A DNA stretch of 11,649 bases from Cyanobacteria bacterium M_surface_7_m2_040. Lineage in GTDB: Bacteria; Cyanobacteriota; Cyanobacteriia; PCC-6307; Cyanobiaceae. The translations under genes and the position numbers were made by a program. Where the stretch lies: positions 1-11,649 of the forward strand of contig VGPQ01000014.1 in NCBI GenBank assembly GCA_016882555.1, given 5' to 3'. Under the pieces are notes generated by a model. It was given only the letters and a program-made list of their open reading frames with translations, had not been told where the DNA came from and did not search any database. Positions 1 through 10,537 of this stretch are shown here, in pieces; within the stretch, counting starts at the first letter, position 1, and every line of letters begins with the position of its first letter.

Positions 1-36
1 CAACACGGCAACTGGCACCACTAGACGTAGGCGCGA

Positions 37-753
37 TCAGCTCAGCGTGTTGATCGCCCGCGACACGAAGAACACCAGGATCACCAGCATCGAGAGCGAA
101 TGCATCATCGTGATGGCCTTGGCGCGCTGACCGCCTGGGGAATGGTTCTCCGGGGGGCTGAGGGTGTTGCTGGTGATCACGGTGAGGTACACGTAATCGA
201 CGAAGTCGGGCAGCCACTTGGGTTGGCCATCGCCAACCTCTCGTTCGGGGAATGTGATTTCCGTTTCAATCTCAGGATTGTGCAGGTGTTTGATCTGGGT
301 CGGGTAGTCGACGTACCAATACCAAAACACGAAGATGATGTTGACCGACACGTAAATGCAGCCCGAAATCAGCAGCAGCAGCAGAGACTGAACCTTGACG
401 GCGAGGATCCCATAGCTCACGGTCAGCAGGTTGATCATCAGATAGGCCGATGAAAAGATGCCGAAGATCAGGAAGCTATGGCGGGCTTTGTGGTGACGGA
501 GCATCAGCGTCTGGGCCAGGTTGATGCCAAATAGAACCAGGATGCTGCCGAGCAGAAAGCTTGAAATCCCAAGAGCTTGATGCGGAAGTGTAAAAGTATG
601 GAGTCCCTTGCTGGCGGCTAGGCTGAACTCGGCATAGACGATGGAATTGATAAACAGATTGATCAGCGGCGAAGCAATCAGAACCAGGATGTAAAAAATA
701 TTCTGCTCTCTGTTTGGCAGGTGATGCAGGTGCCCTGGCTGCTGCGTGGCCAT
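37..753 (-). CDS. Multi-pass membrane protein of unknown function (weakly DUF1345/channel-like)
   Basis: Predicted inner-membrane protein of 238 residues. Hydrophobic segments lie at about 18-40, 59-83, 92-118, 121-148 and 214-233. A re-entrant or pore-like stretch at 184-199 (F-V-D-Y-V-Y-L-T then S-N-T-L-S-P) follows a hydrophilic acidic loop at about 155-180. The C-terminal pattern, an Asp-aromatic motif followed by a final helix ending S-R-A-I-N, recalls DUF1345-type and related uncharacterised proteins, but this is a weak resemblance from memory. I chose the ATG at 751-753. An upstream in-frame TTG at 832-834 would add 27 Arg/Pro/Gln-rich residues that look non-coding. No clear Shine-Dalgarno is visible at either start. 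GC is low for the window: hand counts give 28/60 for 541-600 and 27/60 for 661-720, against 42/60 for 2221-2280. It diverges from the gene at 895. Function unknown. Confidence 0.72.
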   Translation of the reverse strand: MATQQPGHLHHLPNREQNIFYILVLIASPLINLFINSIVYAEFSLAASKGLHTFTLPHQALGISSFLLGSILVLFGINLAQTLMLRHHKARHSFLIFGIFSSAYLMINLLTVSYGILAVKVQSLLLLLISGCIYVSVNIIFVFWYWYVDYPTQIKHLHNPEIETEITFPEREVGDGQPKWLPDFVDYVYLTVITSNTLSPPENHSPGGQRAKAITMMHSLSMLVILVFFVSRAINTLS

Positions 754-782
754 GGAATCGGGTTGCTGCTTTGCGTGCACCG

Positions 783-788
783 AGCCTA
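783..788 (-). promoter_or_regulatory. Possible -10 box of the membrane-protein gene
   Basis: On the minus strand this reads TAGGCT, fitting the loose TAnnnT pattern of bacterial -10 elements, about 30 bases before the chosen ATG at 753. The 9-mer TAGGCTCGG here recurs upstream of rplK (9221-9229). No convincing -35 element is visible. The role is inferred. Confidence 0.22.
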
Positions 789-894
789 GGAAAGGCTGCC
801 TGGGCCGGCCATAGGCGTGCCTCCGTTGTTGCAAGGCCCATGCACAGCGGCCTGAAGCCCTAGGTTACTGGCACTGGATGGGTTCCATCGCGGC

Positions 895-1323
895 ATGGCT
901 ACGGCCAGTTCTCACCCCCGGCCACGTGTTGTGAGCCTCTGGCGACGTCCGCTGCTTGTGGGGCTGTGCTGTGGCCTCGGCTATGGCCTCACCCAGCGCC
1001 TGCTCGAGCTGCGCCTGCCGGGCTTTGTGCAGTGGGGCCAGTCGTTTGATGTGCGCGAAGCTCCAGGCACCAGCCTCGAGAGCCTGCGATTGCGTTTTGG
1101 CAGTGAGGGTCAGGAGCTGCGTGGCCGCCTGGACCTGCTCGACCTGCCACCAGCCAAGCCGGAGGCGCTCAAGCAGCCGGAGCAGGCCGGGGCTACCGCT
1201 GACCAGCCGCTCGAGGAGCCCGGTCTGCCCCCTGCCAAGGCACCGGCAGCTGAGGCCCCTGCGCCAGCTGCCGCGCCGCCGGCCCCCAGCCTTCCGCCAC
1301 CGTCCACCCCCCGCTTGCCATGA
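895..1323 (+). CDS. Conserved-looking hypothetical protein with one N-terminal membrane helix and a Pro/Ala-rich tail
   Basis: 142-residue protein, not assigned to a named family. A basic N-terminus (R9, R11, R17, R18) precedes a Gly-rich hydrophobic segment at about 19-33 with G-x3-G spacing, consistent with a signal anchor or single transmembrane helix. Residues 35-85 form a compact hydrophilic region containing E-S-L-R-L-R-F-G, and residues 111-142 are 23/32 Pro or Ala, so probably disordered. The ATG at 895 is the only sensible start. The stop overlaps the next start by 4 bp (ATGA at 1320-1323), which points to translational coupling. A TAGGTT at 861-866 could be its -10 box. It is the first of four co-directional genes ending at 3575 that include an ABC1-family kinase, so it may act with that kinase at a membrane; this is context only. 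Confidence 0.68.
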   Translation: MATASSHPRPRVVSLWRRPLLVGLCCGLGYGLTQRLLELRLPGFVQWGQSFDVREAPGTSLESLRLRFGSEGQELRGRLDLLDLPPAKPEALKQPEQAGATADQPLEEPGLPPAKAPAAEAPAPAAAPPAPSLPPPSTPRLP

Positions 1324-1649
1324 GCCAGGAAACCTCTGTGCCCTTGCAGCTGCAGGCGCTGCTCAACCGGCTGCAAGCCCGCCTTGGCAGTGGCGTGGTT
1401 GATGCCGCCGCCTCCCTGCTGGCCGCCGCCGAAGGGGCTCCCGAACGGTTCAGCCGTGAATGGACCCTGTTTTGGCAGGAGGTGGAGCTCGAGGCCGAAC
1501 GCCTGGCCCAGCAGGGCGGCGCCAACCCTGCCAACGCGCCAGACGCGCCGGTGGGCGTGGTCAGCAGCACCGACCGCAGCGATCCCCAGGCCTTGATCGA
1601 CAGCCTGCGGGCCAGGGTGGCGGCCCTCAGCCACAGGCTCGATGCCTAG
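1320..1649 (+). CDS. Small helical hypothetical protein in the ABC1-kinase operon
   Basis: 109-residue soluble protein that I do not recognise. Predicted helical stretches lie at about 5-38, 45-65 (with aromatic F44, W48, F51 and W52 in an acidic helix) and 89-107, separated by an Ala/Pro/Asn-rich linker at 66-88. There is no signal peptide or membrane segment. The ATG at 1320 overlaps the previous stop by 4 bp, and its own TAG at 1647-1649 overlaps the putative kinase start by 8 bp. Such tight packing supports a real translated gene and a polycistronic message. Composition matches its GC-rich neighbours. A role as accessory partner of the kinase is conceivable but rests on position alone. 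Confidence 0.68.
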   Translation: MSQETSVPLQLQALLNRLQARLGSGVVDAAASLLAAAEGAPERFSREWTLFWQEVELEAERLAQQGGANPANAPDAPVGVVSSTDRSDPQALIDSLRARVAALSHRLDA

Positions 1650-3315
1650 GGTCATGCACCGGCGCTGGGGGCAGTGGCGGCGGGCCCTGCGCATCTGGGT
1701 GGTGGCGCTGCTGTTGCTGCTGCGGCTGTGGTGGAACGGCCAGCGGTGGACCTATGCGGCTCGGGGGGGCTTCACGCCCGAGCGCCTGGCGCTCAGGCAG
1801 CGCCGTCTGGCCCGGTGGCTCTCGGCCGAATTCCTGACCCTGGGATCGGCGTTCATCAAGCTTGGGCAGATGCTCTCGGCCCGGCCGGATGTGTTTCCAG
1901 CCGAGGTGGTCGATGAGCTGGCCCATCTGCAGGATCAGGTGCCGCCGGTGTCGTTTGCCGTGGTGCAAGACCTGCTCGAGCAGGAGCTGGGCGAGCGCTG
2001 TGCCGAGGTCATCGACCTTGAGGAAGCGCCGCTGGGCTCGGCCAGCCTGGCCCAGGTGCACCGCGCCAGCCTGCGCAGCGGCCGCCAGGTGGTGCTCAAG
2101 GTGCAGCGCCCAGGCCTCGAAGCCCTGTTTCGCCATGACCTCGAGGTGCTGCAGCAGGTGGCTGCAGCGGTGCAGCGCCACCCCCGCTGGGGCCGCGGCC
2201 GCGACTGGCTCGGCATCGCCCAGGAGTGCCGCCGCGTGCTGCTGCGGGAGCTCGATTTCCGCCTGGAAGCGGAGCATGCCGCCCGCTTCCGGCAGCAGTT
2301 TCTCGACGATCCCGGCATTCGCATCCCCGCCGTGGTGTGGGAGCTCAGCAGCCGCAGGGTGCTGTGCCTGGATTATCTGAGCGGCATCAAGATCAGCGAC
2401 CGCCAGGCCCTGCTGGAGGCGGGCATCGACCCGGCGGCGGTGGCTGAAAAAGGCGCGGCCAGTTACCTGCAGCAGCTGGTGCGCTTCGGCTTTTTCCACG
2501 CCGACCCGCACCCCGGCAACCTGGCCGTGGCCAGCGATGGGGCCCTCATCTATTACGACTTCGGGATGATGGGTCAGCTCTCGGGCCGCCTGCGCTCGCG
2601 CCTCGGCCGCATGGTGACCGCGGCCGCCAGCCGCGATGCCGGTGCCCTGGTGAGCGAGTTGCAGCAGGCGGGTGTGCTGGCCGAAGGCATTGACCCCGGC
2701 CCGGTGCGCCGCCTGGTGCGGGTGATGCTGAGCGAAGCCCTCACACCGCCGTTTTCGACCGATGTGCTGGCCAAGCTCTCGGGTGACCTCTACGACCTGG
2801 TCTATGGCCAGCCCTTTCGCCTGCCGGCAGAGCTGATCTTCGTGATGCGCGCCCTCTCCACCTTTGAGGGCGTCGGCCGCAGTCTTGATCCCGGCTTTAG
2901 TTTGGTGGCGATCGCCAAGCCCTACCTGCTTCCCCTGATGAGCCAAAGCGGCGGTGGTGATCTGTTGAACGAGCTGCAGCGCCAGGCAGCCGACCTGGGC
3001 ACCCGCGCGCTTGGCATCCCGCGGCGGCTTGAGGAAAGCCTCGCCCGCATCGAGCAGGGTGACCTGCAGGTGCAGATCCGTGCCGGCGAAACCGACCGCC
3101 TGCTGCGGCGCCTGGCCCTGAGCCAACAGGTGGCAGGCCAGTCGGTGCTGCTCGGAGCCCTGGCCGTGGCGGCAGCTCTGCTGGCGGCCAGCGCCAGGCC
3201 CGCGCTCACGGCCGTGCCGGTGGTGCTGAGCGTGCCGGTGGCCTTCAGCTGGCTGAAGCTGCAGACCCGCTTGCGCCGCGATTCGCGCCTCGAAAAAATC
3301 CAGGGTCTGCCATGA
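1642..3315 (+). CDS. ABC1/UbiB (AarF)-family atypical protein kinase-like membrane protein
   Basis: 557-residue member of the ABC1/ADCK/UbiB family, which in bacteria and plastids supports prenylquinone (ubiquinone, plastoquinone or tocopherol) and membrane-lipid metabolism through an atypical kinase fold. Visible motifs are the family-defining K-x-G-Q at 73-76 followed by S-A-R-P-D; the Ala-rich-loop equivalent L-G-S-A-S at 131-135; the nucleotide-binding V-L-K at 151-153; E-L-D-F-R at 203-207; the catalytic-loop H-A-D-P-H-P-G-N at 286-293; and D-F-G at 306-308. Hydrophobic segments at about 501-517 and 520-537 suggest C-terminal membrane anchoring, and 17-31 is also hydrophobic. ATG at 1642 overlaps the previous gene by 8 bp; the in-frame ATG at 1654 is an alternative. 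All key residues are present, so it should be functional. The substrate cannot be named from sequence. Confidence 0.93.
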   Translation: MPRVMHRRWGQWRRALRIWVVALLLLLRLWWNGQRWTYAARGGFTPERLALRQRRLARWLSAEFLTLGSAFIKLGQMLSARPDVFPAEVVDELAHLQDQVPPVSFAVVQDLLEQELGERCAEVIDLEEAPLGSASLAQVHRASLRSGRQVVLKVQRPGLEALFRHDLEVLQQVAAAVQRHPRWGRGRDWLGIAQECRRVLLRELDFRLEAEHAARFRQQFLDDPGIRIPAVVWELSSRRVLCLDYLSGIKISDRQALLEAGIDPAAVAEKGAASYLQQLVRFGFFHADPHPGNLAVASDGALIYYDFGMMGQLSGRLRSRLGRMVTAAASRDAGALVSELQQAGVLAEGIDPGPVRRLVRVMLSEALTPPFSTDVLAKLSGDLYDLVYGQPFRLPAELIFVMRALSTFEGVGRSLDPGFSLVAIAKPYLLPLMSQSGGGDLLNELQRQAADLGTRALGIPRRLEESLARIEQGDLQVQIRAGETDRLLRRLALSQQVAGQSVLLGALAVAAALLAASARPALTAVPVVLSVPVAFSWLKLQTRLRRDSRLEKIQGLP

Positions 3316-3568
3316 GCGCGCCTGTGGCTGGCCTCGACCCGCTGCAGCAGGTGTCGTTGATCGGCGCCGTGATGCAGCTGGCGGTCTATGCCCTGATGCA
3401 GCTGGGCCGGTTGCCGACCCAGAGCTACCCCTATCAGCTGGCCAATGTGGTCGGTTCGCTGCTGATGACGGTGGTGGCCACGGTCAACCGCGAATACGGC
3501 TTCATCCTGCTCGAGGGGGTGTGGTGCTTCACCTCCCTGATCGGGCTGGCGCGCCTGGTGCGCAGCCG

Positions 3569-3575
<7 letters not shown>
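3312..3575 (+). CDS. Small CBU_0592-like three-helix membrane protein
   Basis: 87-residue membrane protein with three hydrophobic segments at about 14-32, 42-58 and 63-82. The layout (first helix ending L-M-Q-L-G-R, then Y-Q-L-A-N-V-V-G-S, then a third helix with L-L-E-G-V-W and S-L-I-G-L) matches the short CBU_0592-like family, whose biochemical role is not established as far as I know. The ATG overlaps the kinase stop by 4 bp (ATGA at 3312-3315), a classic coupling arrangement, so it is the last gene of the four-gene group. It ends 3 bp from the enolase stop, with both stops inside a palindrome. Acting with the ABC1-family protein in the membrane is an inference from coupling only. Confidence 0.78.
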
Positions 3576-5419
<1,844 letters not shown>

Positions 5420-5422
5420 CCC

Positions 5423-8059
<2,637 letters not shown>

Positions 8060-8124
8060 ACCGGGGCCATGCGGTACGGTGTCGGTTTGCCGGTTTGCGC
8101 GAACGCGCCGGTGCGCGAGCGCCT

Positions 8125-8397
8125 GTGGACACCCAAACCAACCCCCAAACCAACACGCCGAGCGACCCCGACATCAGCCCCTCAGCCAGCGGCGCGGCCG
8201 GCCAACCGGCCGCGCTGTCCGAGCCCACGGGGTTCATTCCCGCCACCCTCGACGAGCTGCGCAAGGTGGTCTGGCCCAGCCGCCAGCAGCTGTTTAGCGA
8301 ATCGGTGGCTGTGATTCTGATGGTGGGCCTCTCGGCTGCCGCCATCGCCGCGGTCGATCGCTTCTTTGGTTGGACGTCGCTCCAGGTGTTCCGCTGA
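8125..8397 (+). CDS. secE: Preprotein translocase subunit SecE
   Basis: 90-residue single-helix SecE, which clamps SecY in the SecYEG channel of the plasma and thylakoid membranes. The diagnostic amphipathic segment L-D-E-L-R-K-V-V-W-P-S-R at 42-53 is followed by one transmembrane helix at about 57-77. Residues 1-37 form a Thr/Gln/Asn/Pro/Ser-rich tail with no Lys or Arg. I chose GTG at 8125 because it begins just before this tail; a TTG at 8095 is the only longer option and adds Arg-rich residues. It lies 65 bp after clpB2 and 15 bp before nusG, the standard secE-nusG pairing. No Shine-Dalgarno is evident. Confidence 0.93.
   Translation: MDTQTNPQTNTPSDPDISPSASGAAGQPAALSEPTGFIPATLDELRKVVWPSRQQLFSESVAVILMVGLSAAAIAAVDRFFGWTSLQVFR
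8132..8154 (+). repeat. 11-base direct repeat in the 5' end of secE
   Basis: CCCAAACCAAC occurs at 8132-8142 and again at 8144-8154, one base apart. It encodes the duplicated T-Q-T-N / P-Q-T-N at the start of SecE. It probably arose by a small slippage duplication; no regulatory role is shown. Confidence 0.6.
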
Positions 8398-8412
8398 TCC
8401 CTGGCCAGAACG

Positions 8413-9198
8413 GTGTCTGACGCTGTGATTCCCACCCCCGCCCAATCCGTGACCGAGTCTCTCGCCGATTTTTCACCGCAGAGCGGTGACCTTGCCGACA
8501 GCGCCGACAGTGCCCTCAGTGCCGTCAGCCTGGACGCTGCCGCCGCTTCCGATCAGGCTGGTTCAGATCAGGCCGTCCCTGCGTCTGAACTGATCGCCTC
8601 CGAGCCGGGCGCGGAGGGAGAGCCCGGCGGCTCACAGGTGGCTCGTTGGTATGCGGTGCAGGTGGCGTCGAGCTGTGAGAAGAAGGTCAAGGCCACCCTC
8701 GAGCAGCGGGCCGTGACCCTCGGGGTCGACAACCGCATTCTCGAGATTGAAATTCCCCAGACCCCTGGGGTGAAGCTGAAGAAGGACGGAACCCGGCAAT
8801 CGATCGAGGAAAAGGTCTTCCCCGGCTATGTGCTGGTGCGGATGATCCTCGATGAGGACACGATGATGGCCGTGCGCAGCACCCCCAACGTGATCAATTT
8901 CGTGGGTCAGGAGGAGCGCCGCGCCACCGGCAAGGCCCGCGGCCACATCAAGCCCCGCCCCCTCAGCCGCCAGGAGGTCGATCGGATCTTCAAGCGGGCT
9001 GCTGAGAAGAAGCCCGTGGTCAAGGTCGATCTGGCCGAAGGCGATCAGATCCTGGTAACCTCCGGTCCGTTCAAGGACTTCCAGGGCGAGGTGATCGAGG
9101 TCTCGGGCGAGCGCAGCAAGCTCAAGGCCCTGCTCTCCATCTTCGGCCGGGAGACCCCGGTCGAACTGGAGTTCTCCCAGATCAGCAAGCAGGGCTGA
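8413..9198 (+). CDS. nusG: Transcription termination/antitermination protein NusG
   Basis: 261-residue NusG, which binds RNA polymerase through its NGN domain and links it to Rho or ribosomes through its KOW domain. The NGN domain starts at R-W-Y-A-V-Q-V (78-84) and includes F-P-G-Y-V-L-V-R (136-143) and the V-I-N-F-V-G segment. The KOW domain (about 207-261) has E-G-D-Q-I-L-V-T-S-G-P-F and an I-F-G-R-E-T-P-V-E-L end. Ahead of these lie 77 residues rich in Ala, Ser and Asp/Glu, with 13 acidic and no basic residues, making the protein longer than typical NusG of about 180-200. The start is GTG at 8413, 15 bp after secE. No better in-frame start lies nearer the NGN domain, so the extension is probably real. 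rplK follows after 92 bp. Confidence 0.95.
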   Translation: MSDAVIPTPAQSVTESLADFSPQSGDLADSADSALSAVSLDAAAASDQAGSDQAVPASELIASEPGAEGEPGGSQVARWYAVQVASSCEKKVKATLEQRAVTLGVDNRILEIEIPQTPGVKLKKDGTRQSIEEKVFPGYVLVRMILDEDTMMAVRSTPNVINFVGQEERRATGKARGHIKPRPLSRQEVDRIFKRAAEKKPVVKVDLAEGDQILVTSGPFKDFQGEVIEVSGERSKLKALLSIFGRETPVELEFSQISKQG

Positions 9199-9220
9199 GA
9201 GGCCCTGACCCCCCGGGCCG

Positions 9221-9226
9221 TAGGCT
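9221..9226 (+). promoter_or_regulatory. Possible -10 box upstream of rplK
   Basis: TAGGCT in the 92-bp nusG-rplK gap fits TAnnnT and shares the 9-mer TAGGCTCGG with the region upstream of the membrane-protein gene (780-788, minus). It would give rplK-rplA its own transcript with a leader of roughly 55 bases. There is no clear -35 match. Confidence 0.22.
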
Positions 9227-9290
9227 CGGCAATCGCCAACATCCCGCCCTTCATGTCGCGTTTCGGCGCGGCTCCCGTGACCCCTAGACG

Positions 9291-9716
9291 ATGGCCAAGA
9301 AAGTCGTTGCCGTGATCAAGCTGGCGCTCGATGCCGGCAAAGCCAACCCTGCTCCTCCCGTGGGCCCGGCCCTGGGTCAGCATGGCGTCAACATCATGGC
9401 GTTCTGCAAGGAGTACAACGCCCGCACCCAGGACAAGGCCGGTTTTGTGATTCCGGTGGAGATCTCGGTCTTCGAAGACCGCAGCTTCACCTTCATCCTC
9501 AAAACCCCGCCCGCCTCGGTGCTGATCTGCAAGGCGGCCGGCATCGACAAGGGTGCCGCCACATCCTCCAAGGGGGCGGTCGGGGCGATCAGCCGCGCCC
9601 AGCTCGAGGAGATCGCCAAGACCAAGCTGCCCGATCTCAACTGCAGCAGCGTTGATTCGGCCATGCGCATCATTGAAGGCACCGCCCGCAACATGGGCGT
9701 CGCCGTCAAAGACTGA
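9291..9716 (+). CDS. rplK: 50S ribosomal protein L11
   Basis: 141-residue L11, which binds the GTPase-associated region of 23S rRNA at the base of the L7/L12 stalk and is needed for factor function and stringent sensing. The N-terminal domain carries the family signature [14 protein letters not shown] (22-35) followed by F-C-K-E-Y-N. The C-terminal rRNA-binding domain (about 70-141) ends [13 protein letters not shown]. Length is exactly typical and ATG at 9291 is unambiguous. It follows nusG by 92 bp and precedes rplA by 107 bp, both rather long gaps for this cluster. In many bacteria L1 represses this pair at the mRNA level; I could not identify an L1-like site before rplK. Confidence 0.98.
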   Translation: MAKKVVAVIKLALDAGKANPAPPVGPALGQHGVNIMAFCKEYNARTQDKAGFVIPVEISVFEDRSFTFILKTPPASVLICKAAGIDKGAATSSKGAVGAISRAQLEEIAKTKLPDLNCSSVDSAMRIIEGTARNMGVAVKD

Positions 9717-9781
9717 GCATCACGCCGCCACGGTGACGGCCTGAAACGGCCAGAACCCGCCTCACAACCCACCTGTCCCAT

Positions 9782-9820
9782 ACCGGGGGAGACCACACCG
9801 GTCGCCTGCACCCCATCTCC
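9782..9820 (+). promoter_or_regulatory. Possible structured leader ahead of rplA
   Basis: The 107-bp rplK-rplA gap holds competing short pairings. ACCGG (9782-9786) can pair with CCGGT (9798-9802). GACC (9791-9794) can pair with GGTC (9800-9803). GGAGA (9788-9792) can pair with TCTCC (9816-9820), just before the rplA ATG at 9824. The alternatives share bases, so they could form a switchable leader or be chance in GC-rich DNA. No known motif was recognised. Confidence 0.3.
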
Positions 9821-9823
9821 ACC

Positions 9824-10531
9824 ATGCCCTCCATCTCCAAGCGCTACAGCGCCGCCGCCGCCAAGGTCGACGAGCGCACCTATGCCCCGCTCGAGGCCCT
9901 CGAGCTGGTGAAGGCCAACGCCACCGCCAAATTTGACGAGACGCTCGAGGCCCATGCCCGTCTCGGCATCGATCCCAAATACACCGACCAGCAGCTGCGC
10001 ACCACCGTGGCCCTGCCCCACGGCACCGGTCAGAGCGTGCGCATCGCCGTGATCGCCCGGGGTGAGGCGGTGGCCGCCGCCAAGGCCGCCGGTGCCGACC
10101 TCGCCGGCGACGACGATCTGGTCGACACCATCGCCAAGGGCGAGATGGAGTTCGATCTGCTGATCGCCACCCCCGACATGATGCCCAAAGTGGCCAAGCT
10201 GGGCCGGGTGCTCGGCCCCCGCGGCCTGATGCCGAACCCCAAGGCCGGCACCGTGACCACCGATCTGGCCGGCGCCATCAACGAATTCAAGGCCGGCAAG
10301 CTGGAGTTCCGCGCCGACCGCAGCGGCATCGTGCACGTGCGCTTCGGCAAGGCCAGCTTTGACGTGGCCAAGTTGCTCGACAACCTCAAGGCCCTGCAGG
10401 AAACGATCGACCGCAACAAGCCCAGCGGCGCCAAGGGCCGGTATTGGAAGAGCCTCTACGTGACCTCGACCATGGGCCCCTCGGTCCAGGTCGATGTCAC
10501 CGCCCTGCAGGACCTCAAGCAGGACGCCTGA
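9824..10531 (+). CDS. rplA: 50S ribosomal protein L1
   Basis: 235-residue L1, which binds 23S rRNA at the mobile stalk beside the E site and helps release deacylated tRNA; in many bacteria it also represses its own mRNA. Visible signatures are L-P-H-G-T-G (64-69) and the highly conserved [18 protein letters not shown] (127-144). Length is normal. Start is ATG at 9824; no strong Shine-Dalgarno is present. It ends the plus-strand block that begins at gloA. The TGA at 10529-10531 directly abuts the stop of the convergent transporter gene, so rplJ and rplL are not the next genes, contrary to the usual rplK-rplA-rplJ-rplL order. Confidence 0.98.
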   Translation: MPSISKRYSAAAAKVDERTYAPLEALELVKANATAKFDETLEAHARLGIDPKYTDQQLRTTVALPHGTGQSVRIAVIARGEAVAAAKAAGADLAGDDDLVDTIAKGEMEFDLLIATPDMMPKVAKLGRVLGPRGLMPNPKAGTVTTDLAGAINEFKAGKLEFRADRSGIVHVRFGKASFDVAKLLDNLKALQETIDRNKPSGAKGRYWKSLYVTSTMGPSVQVDVTALQDLKQDA

Positions 10532-10537
10532 TCAGGC
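10526..10537. terminator. Palindrome formed by abutting stop codons of rplA and the transporter gene
   Basis: GCCTGATCAGGC is a perfect 12-bp palindrome. Its left half contains the rplA TGA (10529-10531) and its right half the TCA (10532-10534) that is the transporter stop on the minus strand. There is no intergenic base. A hairpin from it would be short and lacks a U-run, so a terminator role is doubtful; the symmetry itself is certain. Confidence 0.28.

Noticed and set aside
754..834. 27-residue extension of the membrane protein from a TTG codon
   Set aside because: Arg/Pro/Gln-rich, no supporting ribosome site, and it overlaps the likely promoter.
1627..3126. A 499-codon open frame antisense to the ABC1-kinase gene
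   Set aside because: His/Gln/Ala-rich mirror of a well-supported kinase coding region, with no recognisable domain.
8083..8098. Tandem 8-base repeat CGGTTTGC before secE
   Set aside because: Only two copies in a short GC-rich gap; no array, palindrome or known operator pattern.
9201..9219. GGCCC/GGGCC hairpin just after nusG as a terminator
   Set aside because: Stem of five pairs with a nine-base loop and no U-run; too weak to call.
9377..10336. A 319-codon open frame antisense to rplK-rplA
   Set aside because: It crosses two highly conserved ribosomal protein genes, and its Gly/His-rich translation has no family signature.
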